Assembly: GCA_020725425.1 (NCBI GenBank)
Contig: DYFA01000029.1
Span: forward strand, 1 to 41,371
DNA: 41,371 bases
Reading direction: 5' to 3'
DNA from: Aneurinibacillus sp.
GTDB lineage: Bacteria; Bacillota; UBA5301; DYFA01
In this document: positions 31,146 to 40,561 of the stretch, piece by piece
Layout: each line of letters starts with the position of its first letter
Position numbering within the stretch: the stretch's first letter is position 1
Notes under the pieces: model-generated
Database searches by the model: none
Told to the model about the DNA's origin: nothing
Seen by the model: the letters and a program-made list of their open reading frames with translations, nothing else
Position numbers and translations under genes: made by a program

Positions 31146-31428
31146 GACGATACCTCCTGTAGACCACTTGGGTGGCCAGGACTTGACGAAGCTGGTCTAT
31201 AGATATCCAACAGCAACCTGGCTCGATATAGGTGGGAGCGCCTGATTCAGGCATCATCATCGGAAATCAGGTCTGCGTATCTCCGTCCAACGGCGTCTGA
31301 CACGGTTGGACATGGGAGGACTAGCCTAGGGCTGGTGCACTGGGCGAAGGGACTTATCAGGAGCTGGGAAAGGCGGTTGGTTGGCTCTTGTGATAGAATG
31401 GGTCATGTGAAGGAAGAGGAGGCCTGCC
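31146..31428. promoter_or_regulatory. divergent intergenic region between the seven-gene operon and cca
   Basis: No gene is seen in these 283 nt. They hold perfect inverted arms GTCCAAC (31285-31291) and GTTGGAC (31305-31311), a candidate operator. TAGACCA/TGGTCTA arms (about 31161-31201) could form a stem just before the leftward ribosome site. The only leftward -10-like sequence is TATAGA near 31202-31197, without a good -35. Rightward, TAGAAT near 31395-31400 may be the cca -10. The promoter of the biosynthetic operon therefore looks non-consensus and may need an activator. Confidence 0.4.
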
Positions 31429-32877
31429 ATGCCTGCTGATCGTCTCCCCAAGTTGCCCCCCTGCGTGACCGATCTCCTGGTACGGCTGGAAAGTGCCGGG
31501 TTTGCGGCTTGGGTGGTCGGTGGAGCCGTCCGGGACGCCCTCGTGGATCGTCCAGGACGCGACTGGGACGTGGCCACCTCCGCCCGTCCGGAACAGGTCT
31601 TGGCTCTTCTCCCGGAGGCCCGGCCGACCGGGTTGAAGTACGGAACGGTGACGGTACCGGCGCCCGAGTTGGAAGGCGGCGGTGTGGAGGTCACCACCTT
31701 CCGGAGCGACGGGGCGTACGTCGACGGGCGCCACCCCGTGGAGGTCAGTTTCACGGCGGACATCGAAGCTGATTTGGCCCGGCGGGACTTCACCATCAAT
31801 GCCCTGGCCTACCATCCGGAAAAGGGGCTCTTCGACCCCTTCGGCGGAGCGGCGGACCTGGCCCGGCGGCGCCTGCGGACCGTCGGCGACCCGGGGGAAC
31901 GCCTCCGGGAAGACGCCCTCCGCCTGATGCGGGCCTGCCGGTTTTGCGCCGAATTCCGCCTGCGCCCCGCCAAAGAGGTCCTCCAGGCGATGCGGCGCCA
32001 TGCCCCGCTCCTCTCCGCTGTCTCCGCCGAACGCCAGCGGGACGAACTGAGCAAGCTCCTCCTGGCGGAGGACCCCCGGCGCGGCCTGCGGCTGCTCCGG
32101 GTGGGCGGCCTGTTGCCCGGCGTGCTCCCCTCCCTGGCCGCCGCCTACGGGCTGCGCCAGAGCCGGGTCCACGCCTACTCGGTTTACTACCACACCTTGA
32201 AGGCAGTGGCCGCCACCCCGCCCGACCTGGTTCTGCGCCTGGCCGCCCTCTTTCATGATCTGGGCAAGACGGAAGCGCGGCTCGAGGACTCCGAAGGGCG
32301 GCTGCTCTTCCCCGGCCACGCCCGGCTCTCCGCTGAGATCGCCGCCTCCACCCTCCACCGGCTGGCTTATCCCCGTCGCCTTTCCGAGCTCGTCGTCCTG
32401 CTCGTCCGCGAACACATGTTCCACTGGACCCCAAAGGACGGGCCGGCTGCTCTGCGCCGCCTCCTCGCCCGGGTCGGCCCGGAGAACCTGCAGGCTTTGG
32501 TGGCTCTGCGCCGGGCCGACCTCTTGTCCCTCCGCCCCGTCATCCCGGACGACCACCGCCTGGCCGTCCTCGAGGAGCTGGAGGCCGCCGTGCAGGGACT
32601 CCTGGCTTCCCGCCCACCCGTCCGGCGCCAGGATCTCGCCCTCACTGGGCGCGACCTGATGGAAGCCTTTCACCTCCCGCCCGGACCGGCGGTGGGACGC
32701 CTCCTCGACCAGCTGGTGGAGGACGTGCTCGACGACCCGGCCCGCAACGACCGGGAGACGCTGCTCAGACTCGCCGCCTCACACCTCGACGTCGGCGACG
32801 AGTTCTCCGCCCAGGTGGGCCGTGTCGTTCAACGTGAGAAGGACGGGCAGCCCTTCCCGCCAGGCAAAAACCGTTAG
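31429..32877 (+). CDS. cca: CCA tRNA nucleotidyltransferase family protein with HD domain
   Basis: This 482-residue class II nucleotidyltransferase repairs or adds the tRNA 3' CCA end, or acts as polyA polymerase. The head domain has VVGGAVRDALVDRPGRDWDVAT, RRDFTINALAY and FDPFGGAADLARRRLRTVG. The RNA-binding neck has EDALRLMRACRFCAEF. An HD phosphohydrolase domain (ALFHDLGKTE, then ..H..LSAEIA) follows, and a C-terminal helical region (TGRDLMEAFHLPPG). ATG 31429 follows GAAGAGGAGG. It is the only long rightward gene between 3 kb and the right end. Its last 99 nt overlap the convergent phosphatase gene. Confidence 0.93.
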   Translation: MPADRLPKLPPCVTDLLVRLESAGFAAWVVGGAVRDALVDRPGRDWDVATSARPEQVLALLPEARPTGLKYGTVTVPAPELEGGGVEVTTFRSDGAYVDGRHPVEVSFTADIEADLARRDFTINALAYHPEKGLFDPFGGAADLARRRLRTVGDPGERLREDALRLMRACRFCAEFRLRPAKEVLQAMRRHAPLLSAVSAERQRDELSKLLLAEDPRRGLRLLRVGGLLPGVLPSLAAAYGLRQSRVHAYSVYYHTLKAVAATPPDLVLRLAALFHDLGKTEARLEDSEGRLLFPGHARLSAEIAASTLHRLAYPRRLSELVVLLVREHMFHWTPKDGPAALRRLLARVGPENLQALVALRRADLLSLRPVIPDDHRLAVLEELEAAVQGLLASRPPVRRQDLALTGRDLMEAFHLPPGPAVGRLLDQLVEDVLDDPARNDRETLLRLAASHLDVGDEFSAQVGRVVQREKDGQPFPPGKNR

Positions 32878-33417
32878 ACTGCAGTTGTCCACCACGAACC
32901 GCCGGCGCTGGGCCAGGTCCAGCCCGAGCAGCCGGCAGACGATGGCCTTGAGGGCGCCCCCGTGGGTCACGACGGCCACCGTCTCCCCGGGATGCGCCGC
33001 GGCGATCTCCTCCACCGCCCGCTGCGCCCGGTCGGCCACCTCGGCGATGCACTCCCCGTCCAACGGCCGCCCGAAGACTGGGTCCTGCCGGAAGGCGGCG
33101 TAGTTCTCGGCGAACCGCTCCTGCACCTCGGCGATGGTCAGCCCCTGCCAGGCGCCGAAGCATCCCTCCCGCAGATCCGGCCGGGTGGCCACCGCAAGGC
33201 AGTGCGGCTCGGCGATGATCGCCGCGGTTTCGCGGGCCCGGGCCAGGTCCGAGGAGTAGACCGCCGCCAACTCCTCCCCGGCCAGCCGTCCCGCCACCCT
33301 CTTCGCCTGCGCCCGGCCGACCGCTGAGAGCACCACGTCGAGCTGCCCCTGGATCTTGGCGTCACGGTTCCACTCCGTCTCTCCGTGACGCACTAAAATG
33401 AGCCGGGTCTCCTCCAC
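32779..33417 (-). CDS. histidine phosphatase family protein
   Basis: This 212-residue enzyme of the phosphoglycerate mutase/CobC-like superfamily has LVRHGETEWN near the start, with the catalytic His in RHG. SSDLARARETA, the LREGCFGAWQGLT segment and the second His in VVTHGGAL complete the active site. I chose GTG 33417 because AGGGAGG is 7 nt upstream; a TTG 21 nt earlier overlaps this site. The substrate is not predictable; CobC and phosphoglycerate mutase are both possible. The 3' end overlaps cca by 99 nt on the opposite strand. Confidence 0.9.
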   Translation of the reverse strand: MEETRLILVRHGETEWNRDAKIQGQLDVVLSAVGRAQAKRVAGRLAGEELAAVYSSDLARARETAAIIAEPHCLAVATRPDLREGCFGAWQGLTIAEVQERFAENYAAFRQDPVFGRPLDGECIAEVADRAQRAVEEIAAAHPGETVAVVTHGGALKAIVCRLLGLDLAQRRRFVVDNCSLTVFAWREGLPVLLTLNDTAHLGGELVADVEV

Positions 33418-33443
33418 CTGGCCGCCTCCCTGTCGCAAAGTAA

Positions 33444-33465
33444 GGAAGCGGGTCGCCCCGCTTCC
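33444..33465 (-). terminator. hairpin after the ferredoxin gene, possible terminator
   Basis: GGAAGCGGG (33444-33452) and CCCGCTTCC (33457-33465) pair around 4 nt. On the minus strand TTACTTTG follows, a weak T-tract. It separates the ferredoxin gene from the phosphatase gene. Confidence 0.5.
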
Positions 33466-33501
33466 AGCCGCCGCTTCCCCTAAGGGGTAGGCGCTATCGC
33501 G

Positions 33502-33741
<240 letters not shown>

Positions 33742-33774
33742 TCAGGGCTATTTTACCCCCTGCCATGGGGAATA

Positions 33775-34560
33775 TCAAGGCAGAATCCGCTCGGGGTGGG
33801 TGTAGACGTTCAGGCGTCGCCCCCGGGCGAAGCCGGCCGCGGTGATCCCTAACTCCTGCGCCAGCGCCACGGCCAGATCGGTCGCCGCCGACCGCGAGAC
33901 GACGACCGGGATGTCCGCCTTGGCCACCTTGATGAGGATCTCCGAGGAGATGCGCCCCGTGGTGGCGAGGCACTTGTCCCGGCGTGACCAGCCTTCCCGC
34001 AAGCTGCGGCCGATCACCTTGTCCACGGCGTTGTGCCGCCCGGCGTCCTCGGCCAGGCACAGGATCCCCCCTTCGGCGGTCAGCAAAGCCGCCGAATGCG
34101 GGCAGCCGGTCTTGGCGAAGAGCTCCGCCTTCTCCCCCCAGCCTTTCAGCGCGGCCAGGATCGTCCCGGCCGAAAGGCGGAGGTCCGATTCCACCCGGTG
34201 GGTCTTCAGGGCGTCGGTCACATGGTAGAAGATGGTCCCCCGCCCGCAGCCAGTGGTGAGGGTTCGCTTCCCGTAGAGCTTCGCCGCCAGCTCGTGACGG
34301 CGCCGGGTGGTCACCCGCACCCGCCCCTCCTGCTCGTCGATCTCGAGCTCGGCCAGGTCGTCCGCGCCGTCCGCCAGCCCTTCCGAGAAGAGGAAGCCGA
34401 GGACCAGGTCGTCGAGGTTGGTCGGGGTGCAGAGCATGGTCACGAACTCCTCGCCGTTGACCTCCAAGGTCAGCGGCAACTCGACCAGCAGGGAGTCCTC
34501 CTTCTCCCGGATCTCTCCCTGGTTGATCTCGCGGACTGTCCGCCGGTTGACGCTCTCCAC
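33775..34560 (-). CDS. fdhD: formate dehydrogenase accessory sulfurtransferase FdhD
   Basis: This 261-residue protein passes sulfur from a cysteine desulfurase to the Mo/W-bis-MGD cofactor, which formate dehydrogenase needs. The motif TTGCGRGT has Cys105 as the acceptor; the second Cys of the E. coli CxxC is absent. CTPTNLDDLVLGFLFSEGL, the CLAEDAGRHNAVDKVIG motif and TTGRISSEILIKV are family hallmarks. The GTG start shares one base with the folD stop (TAGTG). It implies that a formate dehydrogenase exists elsewhere in the genome. Grouping with folD and fhs fits the methyl branch of acetogenesis. Confidence 0.95.
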   Translation of the reverse strand: MESVNRRTVREINQGEIREKEDSLLVELPLTLEVNGEEFVTMLCTPTNLDDLVLGFLFSEGLADGADDLAELEIDEQEGRVRVTTRRRHELAAKLYGKRTLTTGCGRGTIFYHVTDALKTHRVESDLRLSAGTILAALKGWGEKAELFAKTGCPHSAALLTAEGGILCLAEDAGRHNAVDKVIGRSLREGWSRRDKCLATTGRISSEILIKVAKADIPVVVSRSAATDLAVALAQELGITAAGFARGRRLNVYTHPERILP

Positions 34561-35423
34561 TAGCCGCGCCCCCCTTGGATCGCTGCCAGCCGGGCCGCCT
34601 TCACGGTGTTGACCATGAGCATGGCCACTGTCATCGGACCCACCCCGCCCGGCACCGGCGTGAGGAAGCCGGCCACCTCCCGGGCCGAGGCGAACTCCAC
34701 GTCCCCGTAGAGCTTATCCTCCCCGCGGTTGATCCCGACGTCGATCACCACCGCCCCCGGCCTGATCCAGTCCCCTTTGACCAGCTCCCGCCGGCCGACC
34801 GCCACCACCAGGATCTCTCCCCGGCGGCAGACGTCGGGCAAGTTGCGGGTCTTCGAGTGGCAGACCGTCACGGTGGCGTTCTCGGCCAGGAGCAGGGTGG
34901 CCGTGGGCTTGCCCACCGTGGCGCTCCGCCCCACCACCACGGCCTCACAGCCCGCGATCTCCGTGCCGGTCGACTTGACCAGCTCGAGAATCCCGGCCGG
35001 GGTGCAGGGGACGAAGCCCGGCTGCCCGAGAAGCAGGCGCCCGGCGTTCACAGGGTGGAACCCGTCCACGTCCTTATCCGGGTCGACGGCCCGCTGCAGC
35101 TCGTCGGCGCGAAGCCCCGGGGGAAGGGGGACTTGAACCAGAATCCCGTGAACCGCCGGATCGGCGTTGAGCCGGTCGATCAGCGCCAGAAGCTCTTCCT
35201 GGGATGTGGCCGCCGGCAGGCGGTGGACCAGGGAACGGATCCCCACGTCGGCGCAGGCCCGTTCCTTGTTCCGGACGTAGACCTGGGAGGCCGGGTCCTC
35301 GCCGACCAGGATCACCGCCAGGCCAGGCTGGAGGCCGGCCGCGGTGAGCTCCTGCACCTCGGCCCGGACCCGTGCCCGGACCTGTTCCGCCAGGGCCTTC
35401 CCGTCGATGATCTTCGCCGCCAT
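34560..35423 (-). CDS. folD: bifunctional methylene-THF dehydrogenase / methenyl-THF cyclohydrolase
   Basis: This 287-residue enzyme interconverts formyl-, methenyl- and methylene-tetrahydrofolate with NAD(P)H. The active-site Tyr and Lys lie in [54 protein letters not shown] (nucleotide loop) and [15 protein letters not shown] are diagnostic. It follows ndk after 1 nt and overlaps fdhD. Together with Fhs it provides steps two and three of the methyl branch of the Wood-Ljungdahl pathway or purine C1 supply. Confidence 0.96.
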   Translation of the reverse strand: MAAKIIDGKALAEQVRARVRAEVQELTAAGLQPGLAVILVGEDPASQVYVRNKERACADVGIRSLVHRLPAATSQEELLALIDRLNADPAVHGILVQVPLPPGLRADELQRAVDPDKDVDGFHPVNAGRLLLGQPGFVPCTPAGILELVKSTGTEIAGCEAVVVGRSATVGKPTATLLLAENATVTVCHSKTRNLPDVCRRGEILVVAVGRRELVKGDWIRPGAVVIDVGINRGEDKLYGDVEFASAREVAGFLTPVPGGVGPMTVAMLMVNTVKAARLAAIQGGRG

Positions 35424-35424
35424 G

Positions 35425-35835
35425 TCAGCCCTCCGGGAAGAAGAGGCCGATCTCCCGGGCGGCGCTCTCCGGCGAGTCGGAGGCGTGGACGACGTTGTAC
35501 GGCAGGACCGTGCCGTAGTCGCCCCGGATGGTCCCCGGCGCCGCCTTCATGGGGTCGGTCGCCCCGAGGAGCTGGCGCACCAGCTCGATGGCGTTCTCTC
35601 CCTCGAGGACGCCGAGCACCACCGGCCCGGCGGTGATGGAGTCGAGCACCCCCTCGAAGAAGGGCTTCCCGCGCAAGTGGGCGTAGTGGACCCGCGCCAG
35701 GTCCCGCCCGATCTGCCGGACCTCCAGCCGCTTGATGGCCAGCCCCCGGTTCTCGAAGCGGGTCAGCACCGTCCCGACGAGCCCCCGCTGCACCGCCTCG
35801 GGTTTGATGATGATGAAAGTCTGTTCGATGGCCAA
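35425..35835 (-). CDS. ndk: nucleoside diphosphate kinase
   Basis: This 136-residue kinase balances nucleoside triphosphates by a phosphohistidine intermediate. The active His is in [38 protein letters not shown] and [14 protein letters not shown] are all normal. It lies between fhs (20-nt gap) and folD (1-nt gap). That position inside a C1 operon has no obvious mechanistic reason. Start ATG 35835. Confidence 0.97.
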   Translation of the reverse strand: MAIEQTFIIIKPEAVQRGLVGTVLTRFENRGLAIKRLEVRQIGRDLARVHYAHLRGKPFFEGVLDSITAGPVVLGVLEGENAIELVRQLLGATDPMKAAPGTIRGDYGTVLPYNVVHASDSPESAAREIGLFFPEG

Positions 35836-35855
35836 GTCGGTAACCTCCTTTTTCC

Positions 35856-37529
35856 CTAGAAGAGCCCGGTGATCTTCCCCCGGCGGTCGATGTCCATCTG
35901 CTCGGCCGCTGGGTGCTTCGGCAGTCCGGGCATGGTGCGGATCTCCCCGGTGTAGACCACCAGGAACCCCGCCCCGACCGCCGGCTTGATCTCCCGCACC
36001 GTCAGCTTCCAGCCCTGGGGGGCTCCCAGAAGCGCCGGATCATCGGAGAGGGAGAACTGGGTCTTCGCCACGCAGAGCGGCAGCCGGTCCAGTCCCAGGC
36101 GGGTGAGTTCCCTGATGTCCTTCTCCGCCTGGGGGGTGTACTGGATGTAGGAAGCCCCGTAGATCCCGAGTGCCAGGTACTCCAGCTTCTGCTTGAGCGG
36201 AGTGTTGGCCCTGTAAAGCGGGTGGAAGCCGGAGGGGCCAGCCTCCAGCTGGTCCAGGACGGCCCGGGCCAGCGCTTCTCCGCCCTTTCCGCCCGCGGCG
36301 AAGACCTCCGACACCTCGCAGGCCACCCCGAGCTCGTTGGTCACATACTCCCTGACAAAGGCGAGTTCCTCCGGGTGATCCTGGGGGAACCGGTTGAGCG
36401 CCACGACCACCGGCAGCCCGAACTTGCGCAGGTTCTCCACGTGCTTTTCCAGGTTGGGCAGGCCGGCCTCGAGCGCCCTCAGGTTGAGCGAACCCAGGTC
36501 CTCCTTCGCCGCCCCGCCGTGCAGGTGGAGGGCCCGGATCGAGGCCACCAGGACTGCCACGTCCGGCCGCAGCCCGCTCTGGGGACAGACGATGTCGAAG
36601 AACTTCTCCGCCCCGAGGTCCGCCGCGAACCCGCCCTCGGTCACCACGTAGTCGGCGAGCTTGAGCGCGGTCCTGGTGGCAATGACGGAGTTGTTGCCGT
36701 GGGCGATGTTGGCAAACGGCCCCCCGTGGATGAAGGCGGGTTGTCCCTCCAGCGTCTGGACCAGGTTCGGTTTGAAGGCGTCCTTCAAGAGGATCAACAT
36801 GGCCCCGACCGCCTTGAGGTCCCGGGCGTAGATCGGGTCGCCTTTGCGGTCATAGGCCACGAGCAGCCGGCTGAGACGCTCCCGCAGGTCCTCCCAGTCC
36901 TGAGCCAGGCAGAGGACGGCCATGACTTCGCTGGCCGCCGTGATCTCGAAACCGGTTTCCCGGGGGATGCCGTTCCCCCGCCCGCCAAGGCCGACCACGA
37001 TGTCCCGGAGCTGCCGGTCGTTCATGTCCAGCACCCGCTTCCACACGACCCGGGTGATATCCACGTCCAGCTCGTTCCCCTGCACGATGTGGTTGTCCAG
37101 AAGGGCGGCCAACAGATTGTGAGCGGCGGCCACCGCCGCGAAGTCCCCCGTGAAGTGGAGGTTGATGTCCTCCATCGGCACCACCTGGGCGAAGCCGCCC
37201 CCCGCTGCACCGCCCTTGACCCCGAAGACCGGTCCCAGCGAAGGCTCGCGCAGGCAGAGCATCACCTTCTTGCCCAGGTACCCCAGGGCCTGAGTGAGTC
37301 CCACGGCAGTGCAGGTCTTCCCCTCTCCAGCCGGCGTGGCGGTGATGGCGGTGACGAAGATCAGCTTACCGTCGGGGTTGGACCTCAGCCGTTCACAGGC
37401 TTCCAGCGTCACCTTGGCCTTGTAGCGCCCGAAGTACTCCAAGTCCTCGGACGAGAGCCCGACGGACTCGGCGATCTCCTTGATGGACCGCAGTTTCGCC
37501 CCCTGGGCGATTTCGATATCCGAGAGCAC
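35856..37529 (-). CDS. fhs: formate--tetrahydrofolate ligase
   Basis: This 557-residue enzyme makes 10-formyl-THF from formate, THF and ATP, the first committed step of the methyl branch in acetogens. The P-loop region is TPAGEGKTCTAVGL. LREPSLGPVFGVKGGAAGGG, HFTGDFAAVAAAHNLLAALLDNH and VWKRVLDMNDRQLRD are family segments, and VATEGGFAADLGAEKFFDI appears with V-TEGG. Length matches monofunctional clostridial enzymes. It follows nfnB by 29 nt and leads into ndk-folD-fdhD. Confidence 0.97.
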   Translation of the reverse strand: MLSDIEIAQGAKLRSIKEIAESVGLSSEDLEYFGRYKAKVTLEACERLRSNPDGKLIFVTAITATPAGEGKTCTAVGLTQALGYLGKKVMLCLREPSLGPVFGVKGGAAGGGFAQVVPMEDINLHFTGDFAAVAAAHNLLAALLDNHIVQGNELDVDITRVVWKRVLDMNDRQLRDIVVGLGGRGNGIPRETGFEITAASEVMAVLCLAQDWEDLRERLSRLLVAYDRKGDPIYARDLKAVGAMLILLKDAFKPNLVQTLEGQPAFIHGGPFANIAHGNNSVIATRTALKLADYVVTEGGFAADLGAEKFFDIVCPQSGLRPDVAVLVASIRALHLHGGAAKEDLGSLNLRALEAGLPNLEKHVENLRKFGLPVVVALNRFPQDHPEELAFVREYVTNELGVACEVSEVFAAGGKGGEALARAVLDQLEAGPSGFHPLYRANTPLKQKLEYLALGIYGASYIQYTPQAEKDIRELTRLGLDRLPLCVAKTQFSLSDDPALLGAPQGWKLTVREIKPAVGAGFLVVYTGEIRTMPGLPKHPAAEQMDIDRRGKITGLF

Positions 37530-37558
37530 TGACTGCTCCGCCTCCTTGAGAGCTTTCC

Positions 37559-38959
37559 CTAGAGCTGACCCTCGAGCCGCCGGTGGATCTGGTGGGCTGC
37601 CTCCTTGCCCGCTCCCATCGCCAGGATGACCGTGGCCGCCCCGGTGACAATGTCCCCGCCGGCGAAGACGCCGCGCAGGCTCGTCTCACCGTTCTCGTCC
37701 ACGGCGATCTGCCCGCCGGCGGTCGTGGCAAGCCCCGGCGTGTAGCGGATGAACAACGGGTTGGGCCCCTGTCCGATAGCCGAGATCACTGTATCGACCG
37801 GGATGACCTCTTCCGCCCCGGGCACCGGCACCGGCCGGCGCCGGCCGGAGGCATCCGGCTCGCCCAGTTCCATCCGCTGGACCTCAAGCCCTACCACCTG
37901 CCCCCGCTCGTCCCCGAGGATCCGGGTCGGGGCCTGCAGGAAGCGGAACTCGATCCCTTCCTCCTCGGCGTTCTCGACCTCTTCCCGGCGGGCCGGGAGC
38001 TCCTCCCGGGACCGGCGGTAGACGATCATCACCTGTTCGGCCCCGAGGCGCAGGGCGGTCCGGGCGGAATCCATCGCCACGTTGCCGCCGCCCACCACCG
38101 CCACGCGGCGCCCGGTCCGGATGGGGGTGTCGGTCTCCGGGAACTCGTACGCCCGCATCAGGTTGGCTCTGGTCAAAAACTCGTTGGCGCTGTAAACCCC
38201 GTTCAGGTTCTCTCCCGCGACGCCGAGGAAGTGTGGCAGCCCGGCTCCGGTACCCACGAAGACCGCCCGGAAGCCTTCGGCCCACAAATCCTCCAAGGTC
38301 ACCGTCTGCCCGACCACCACGTCGCACTCGATCTCCACCCCCAGGCGGCGCAGGCCGTCGAGCTCGGCGTCGAGTACGCTCTTCGGGAGCCGGAACTCCG
38401 GGATTCCGTACCGCAGGACCCCCCCGGCGGCGTGGAGCGACTCGAAGACGGTCACCCGGTAGCCGTGACGGGCCAGCTCCGCGGCGGCGGTCAGTCCCGC
38501 CGGCCCCGACCCGACGACCGCTACCCGGGCGCGCGAAGGCCGGGCCGTCGAGGCCGCCGGAGCCGGAGAAGCTTCGGAAGCTACCGCTCGCCCAGGCTGG
38601 GCAGCATCCGCTGCTCCGTGGTCGGCGGCGAAACGCTCCAGCGCCCCGATGGCGATCGGCTCGCCCTTCTTCGCCCAGACGCACTTGGCTTCGCACTGCA
38701 CCTCCTGGGGGCAGACCCGTCCGCAGATCGCCGGCAAGAGGTTCTTCTCCCGGATCCTCTTCAGCGCCGCCGCCGGGTCCCCCTGGCCGATCAGGCCGAT
38801 GAACTCCTTGATTGGCACCTGCACCGGGCACCCGGTCACGCAGGGCGGGTTCTTGCACTGCAGGCAGCGCCGCGCCTCCGCCACCGCCAGCTCGGGGGTG
38901 AGCCCCAGCGCCACTTCGCGGAAGTTCTTCCGCCGCTCCCCGGGAGGCTGCTTCGGCAT
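37559..38959 (-). CDS. nfnB: NfnB, NADPH-side subunit of bifurcating transhydrogenase
   Basis: ATG 38959 lies 2 nt after the nfnA stop, so I reject longer frames. The 466-residue GltD-like flavoprotein has N-terminal [4Fe-4S] sites (CLQCKNPPCVTGCP, CGRVCPQEVQCEAKC), an FAD loop VVGSGPAGLTAAAEL and an NADP(H) loop VVGGGNVAMDSARTALR. GVFAGGDIVTGAATVILAMG closes the FAD site. An Ala/Ser-rich linker (about 45 residues) precedes the FAD domain. With NfnA it couples ferredoxin plus NADH oxidation to NADP+ reduction. It could be mistaken for a glutamate synthase small subunit, but the paired NfnA settles it. Confidence 0.95.
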   Translation of the reverse strand: MPKQPPGERRKNFREVALGLTPELAVAEARRCLQCKNPPCVTGCPVQVPIKEFIGLIGQGDPAAALKRIREKNLLPAICGRVCPQEVQCEAKCVWAKKGEPIAIGALERFAADHGAADAAQPGRAVASEASPAPAASTARPSRARVAVVGSGPAGLTAAAELARHGYRVTVFESLHAAGGVLRYGIPEFRLPKSVLDAELDGLRRLGVEIECDVVVGQTVTLEDLWAEGFRAVFVGTGAGLPHFLGVAGENLNGVYSANEFLTRANLMRAYEFPETDTPIRTGRRVAVVGGGNVAMDSARTALRLGAEQVMIVYRRSREELPARREEVENAEEEGIEFRFLQAPTRILGDERGQVVGLEVQRMELGEPDASGRRRPVPVPGAEEVIPVDTVISAIGQGPNPLFIRYTPGLATTAGGQIAVDENGETSLRGVFAGGDIVTGAATVILAMGAGKEAAHQIHRRLEGQL

Positions 38960-38961
38960 CG

Positions 38962-39819
38962 CTACGCGCCCCGGCACTGGCACTCGCCTCCTTTCCGCCG
39001 GGCGGCGAACCGCTCCGCCGCCAGCCTCTCCTCGGCCGCGTACTGGCGCAGCCGGGCCGAGAGCTCGCCGAAGTCCACCTGCGCCCCGTCGAATTCCGGC
39101 CCGTCGACGCAGGTGAACCTGGTGACGCCGCCCACCGTGACCCGGCAGGCGCCGCACATCCCGGTACCGTCCACCATCAGGGCGTTGAGACTCACCGTTA
39201 CCGGGAGGCCCAGCTCCCCGCACTTGGCCACGGCCGCCCGCATCATCGGCACCGGCCCGATGGCCAGCACCCGGTCGACGGGGCCGTGTTCGGCCTGGGC
39301 GAGCGGGATCAGGTCCGTCACCAGCCCGTGATGGCCGAAGGAACCGTCGTCAGTGCAGAAATAGACCCGGTCGCAGGTCTCCTCCATCTCCCGACCGAGG
39401 ATGAGCAGGTCGCGGTTGCGCGCCCCCACGATCCCGATCACCCGGTTGCCCGCCGCCTTGAACTCCCGCGCCCGAGGCAGGACCGGCGCCGTCCCGACCC
39501 CTCCGCCGACGCAGAGGACCGTCCCCACCTTCCCCGCCGGCTCCGCCTGCCCCAGCGGGCCGACCACGTCCAGGAGGGCGTCTCCCGGGCTGTACCCGGC
39601 GAGCTCGGCAGTGGACTTGCCCACCTCCTGGAAGATGAGCCAGACGAGCCCCTTCTCCGGCTCTGTGCCGACCACCGTCAGCGGGATGCGCTCCCCCCGC
39701 TCGTGCAGGCGGAGGATAACAAAGTGGCCCGGGCGGGCCTTCGACGCCACCCGGTCCGCTTTTACCCATAACGAATGAATCCCCGGCGCGATCTCCCGCC
39801 GGGCAATGATTGGAAACAC
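38962..39819 (-). CDS. nfnA: NfnA, NADH-side subunit of bifurcating transhydrogenase
   Basis: GTG 39819 (MFPIIARREI) has GAGGAG 8 nt upstream and is preferred to a GTG 9 nt earlier. The 285-residue protein has an FAD-binding barrel (HFVILRLHERGERIPLTVVG), an NAD(H) domain (VLCVGGGVGTAPVLPRA) and a C-terminal [2Fe-2S] site (TGMCGACRVTV ... FTCVDGPEFDG). This is the NfnA/dihydroorotate dehydrogenase electron-transfer layout. It is directly followed by nfnB. The complex links NADPH, NADH and ferredoxin, complementing Rnf. Confidence 0.95.
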   Translation of the reverse strand: MFPIIARREIAPGIHSLWVKADRVASKARPGHFVILRLHERGERIPLTVVGTEPEKGLVWLIFQEVGKSTAELAGYSPGDALLDVVGPLGQAEPAGKVGTVLCVGGGVGTAPVLPRAREFKAAGNRVIGIVGARNRDLLILGREMEETCDRVYFCTDDGSFGHHGLVTDLIPLAQAEHGPVDRVLAIGPVPMMRAAVAKCGELGLPVTVSLNALMVDGTGMCGACRVTVGGVTRFTCVDGPEFDGAQVDFGELSARLRQYAAEERLAAERFAARRKGGECQCRGA

Positions 39820-39835
39820 CGCGTTCACTCCTCTG

Positions 39836-40480
39836 CTACCAGCGGCCGGCCTCGCGCCGGCGCCGTTCCCGCTGCTCGGCGAAGACGAAAGAGACGATGC
39901 GCTCCTGGACCGGCAGCGGAAGGTCCAGGAACTCCACGCCGTGAGCGTAGCGCGACGGACCCTTCTCGCCCTCGCACTCCGTCGCCTTGACCACCCTGCC
40001 CCGGGCCGCCAGGTGGAAGCCGTCCGGAAGATCCAGGGCGAGCTCCAGCTCGGTGCCGACGGCCAAGAGCTCCGGGGCCACGAGACACACCCCGCCGCCC
40101 GACAGGTCCAGCGTCGATCCCTTCTGGACAGTCCCACTCCCGGCCACCTTGAAGAGGACCGGCAGGACCACCGGCAGACGGAAGAGCCGGCGCCGCTGGA
40201 AGCGCTGGACGGTCTCGGGCCGCCGCAAGACGAGCACTGGGACCGGCAGGTGCCGCCGCTGGATGATCTCGGCCTGGAAGGCGTAGAAAGCGTCGTCGCG
40301 GGGGAAGTGGCAGTCGAGCAGGGTGCCGGGGGGAAGCGAAACCACCGCTCCAGCTTTGATCGGCGCCGCGATGGTCACCGTCTCCCCGGTCAAGTCCTCC
40401 ACCCGTGACGAATACCACTCATCCTCGCTGTCGGCCGTCTTGATCTGTATCCTTTGCCCTATTCTCAGCCCGTCGGCCAT
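39836..40480 (-). CDS. PilZ-domain c-di-GMP-binding protein (YcgR-like)
   Basis: This 214-residue protein has an N-terminal YcgR-like domain (IGQRIQIKTADSEDEWYSSRVEDL, up to about 90) and a C-terminal PilZ domain. The c-di-GMP motifs are RRLFR (residues 97-101, RxxxR) and DLSGGG (125-130, DxSxxG). Such proteins slow flagella or regulate secretion on binding c-di-GMP. ATG 40480 follows GGAGGAAGCG. It is 16 nt upstream of nfnA, perhaps cotranscribed by chance. Together with the GEMM riboswitch at 14.4 kb it shows that the cell uses c-di-GMP. Confidence 0.92.
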   Translation of the reverse strand: MADGLRIGQRIQIKTADSEDEWYSSRVEDLTGETVTIAAPIKAGAVVSLPPGTLLDCHFPRDDAFYAFQAEIIQRRHLPVPVLVLRRPETVQRFQRRRLFRLPVVLPVLFKVAGSGTVQKGSTLDLSGGGVCLVAPELLAVGTELELALDLPDGFHLAARGRVVKATECEGEKGPSRYAHGVEFLDLPLPVQERIVSFVFAEQRERRRREAGRW

Positions 40481-40561
40481 CGCTTCCTCCAGCCAGGTGA
40501 CGCCATATCCCTACTACGGTTCGCCGCTGACCCCGCTTTCCCTTCCCTACTTCCTCCGCCC

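Noticed and set aside
37559-39223. 554-residue version of NfnB
   Set aside because: The first 88 residues are an out-of-frame reading of nfnA; ATG 38959 lies 2 nt after the nfnA stop.
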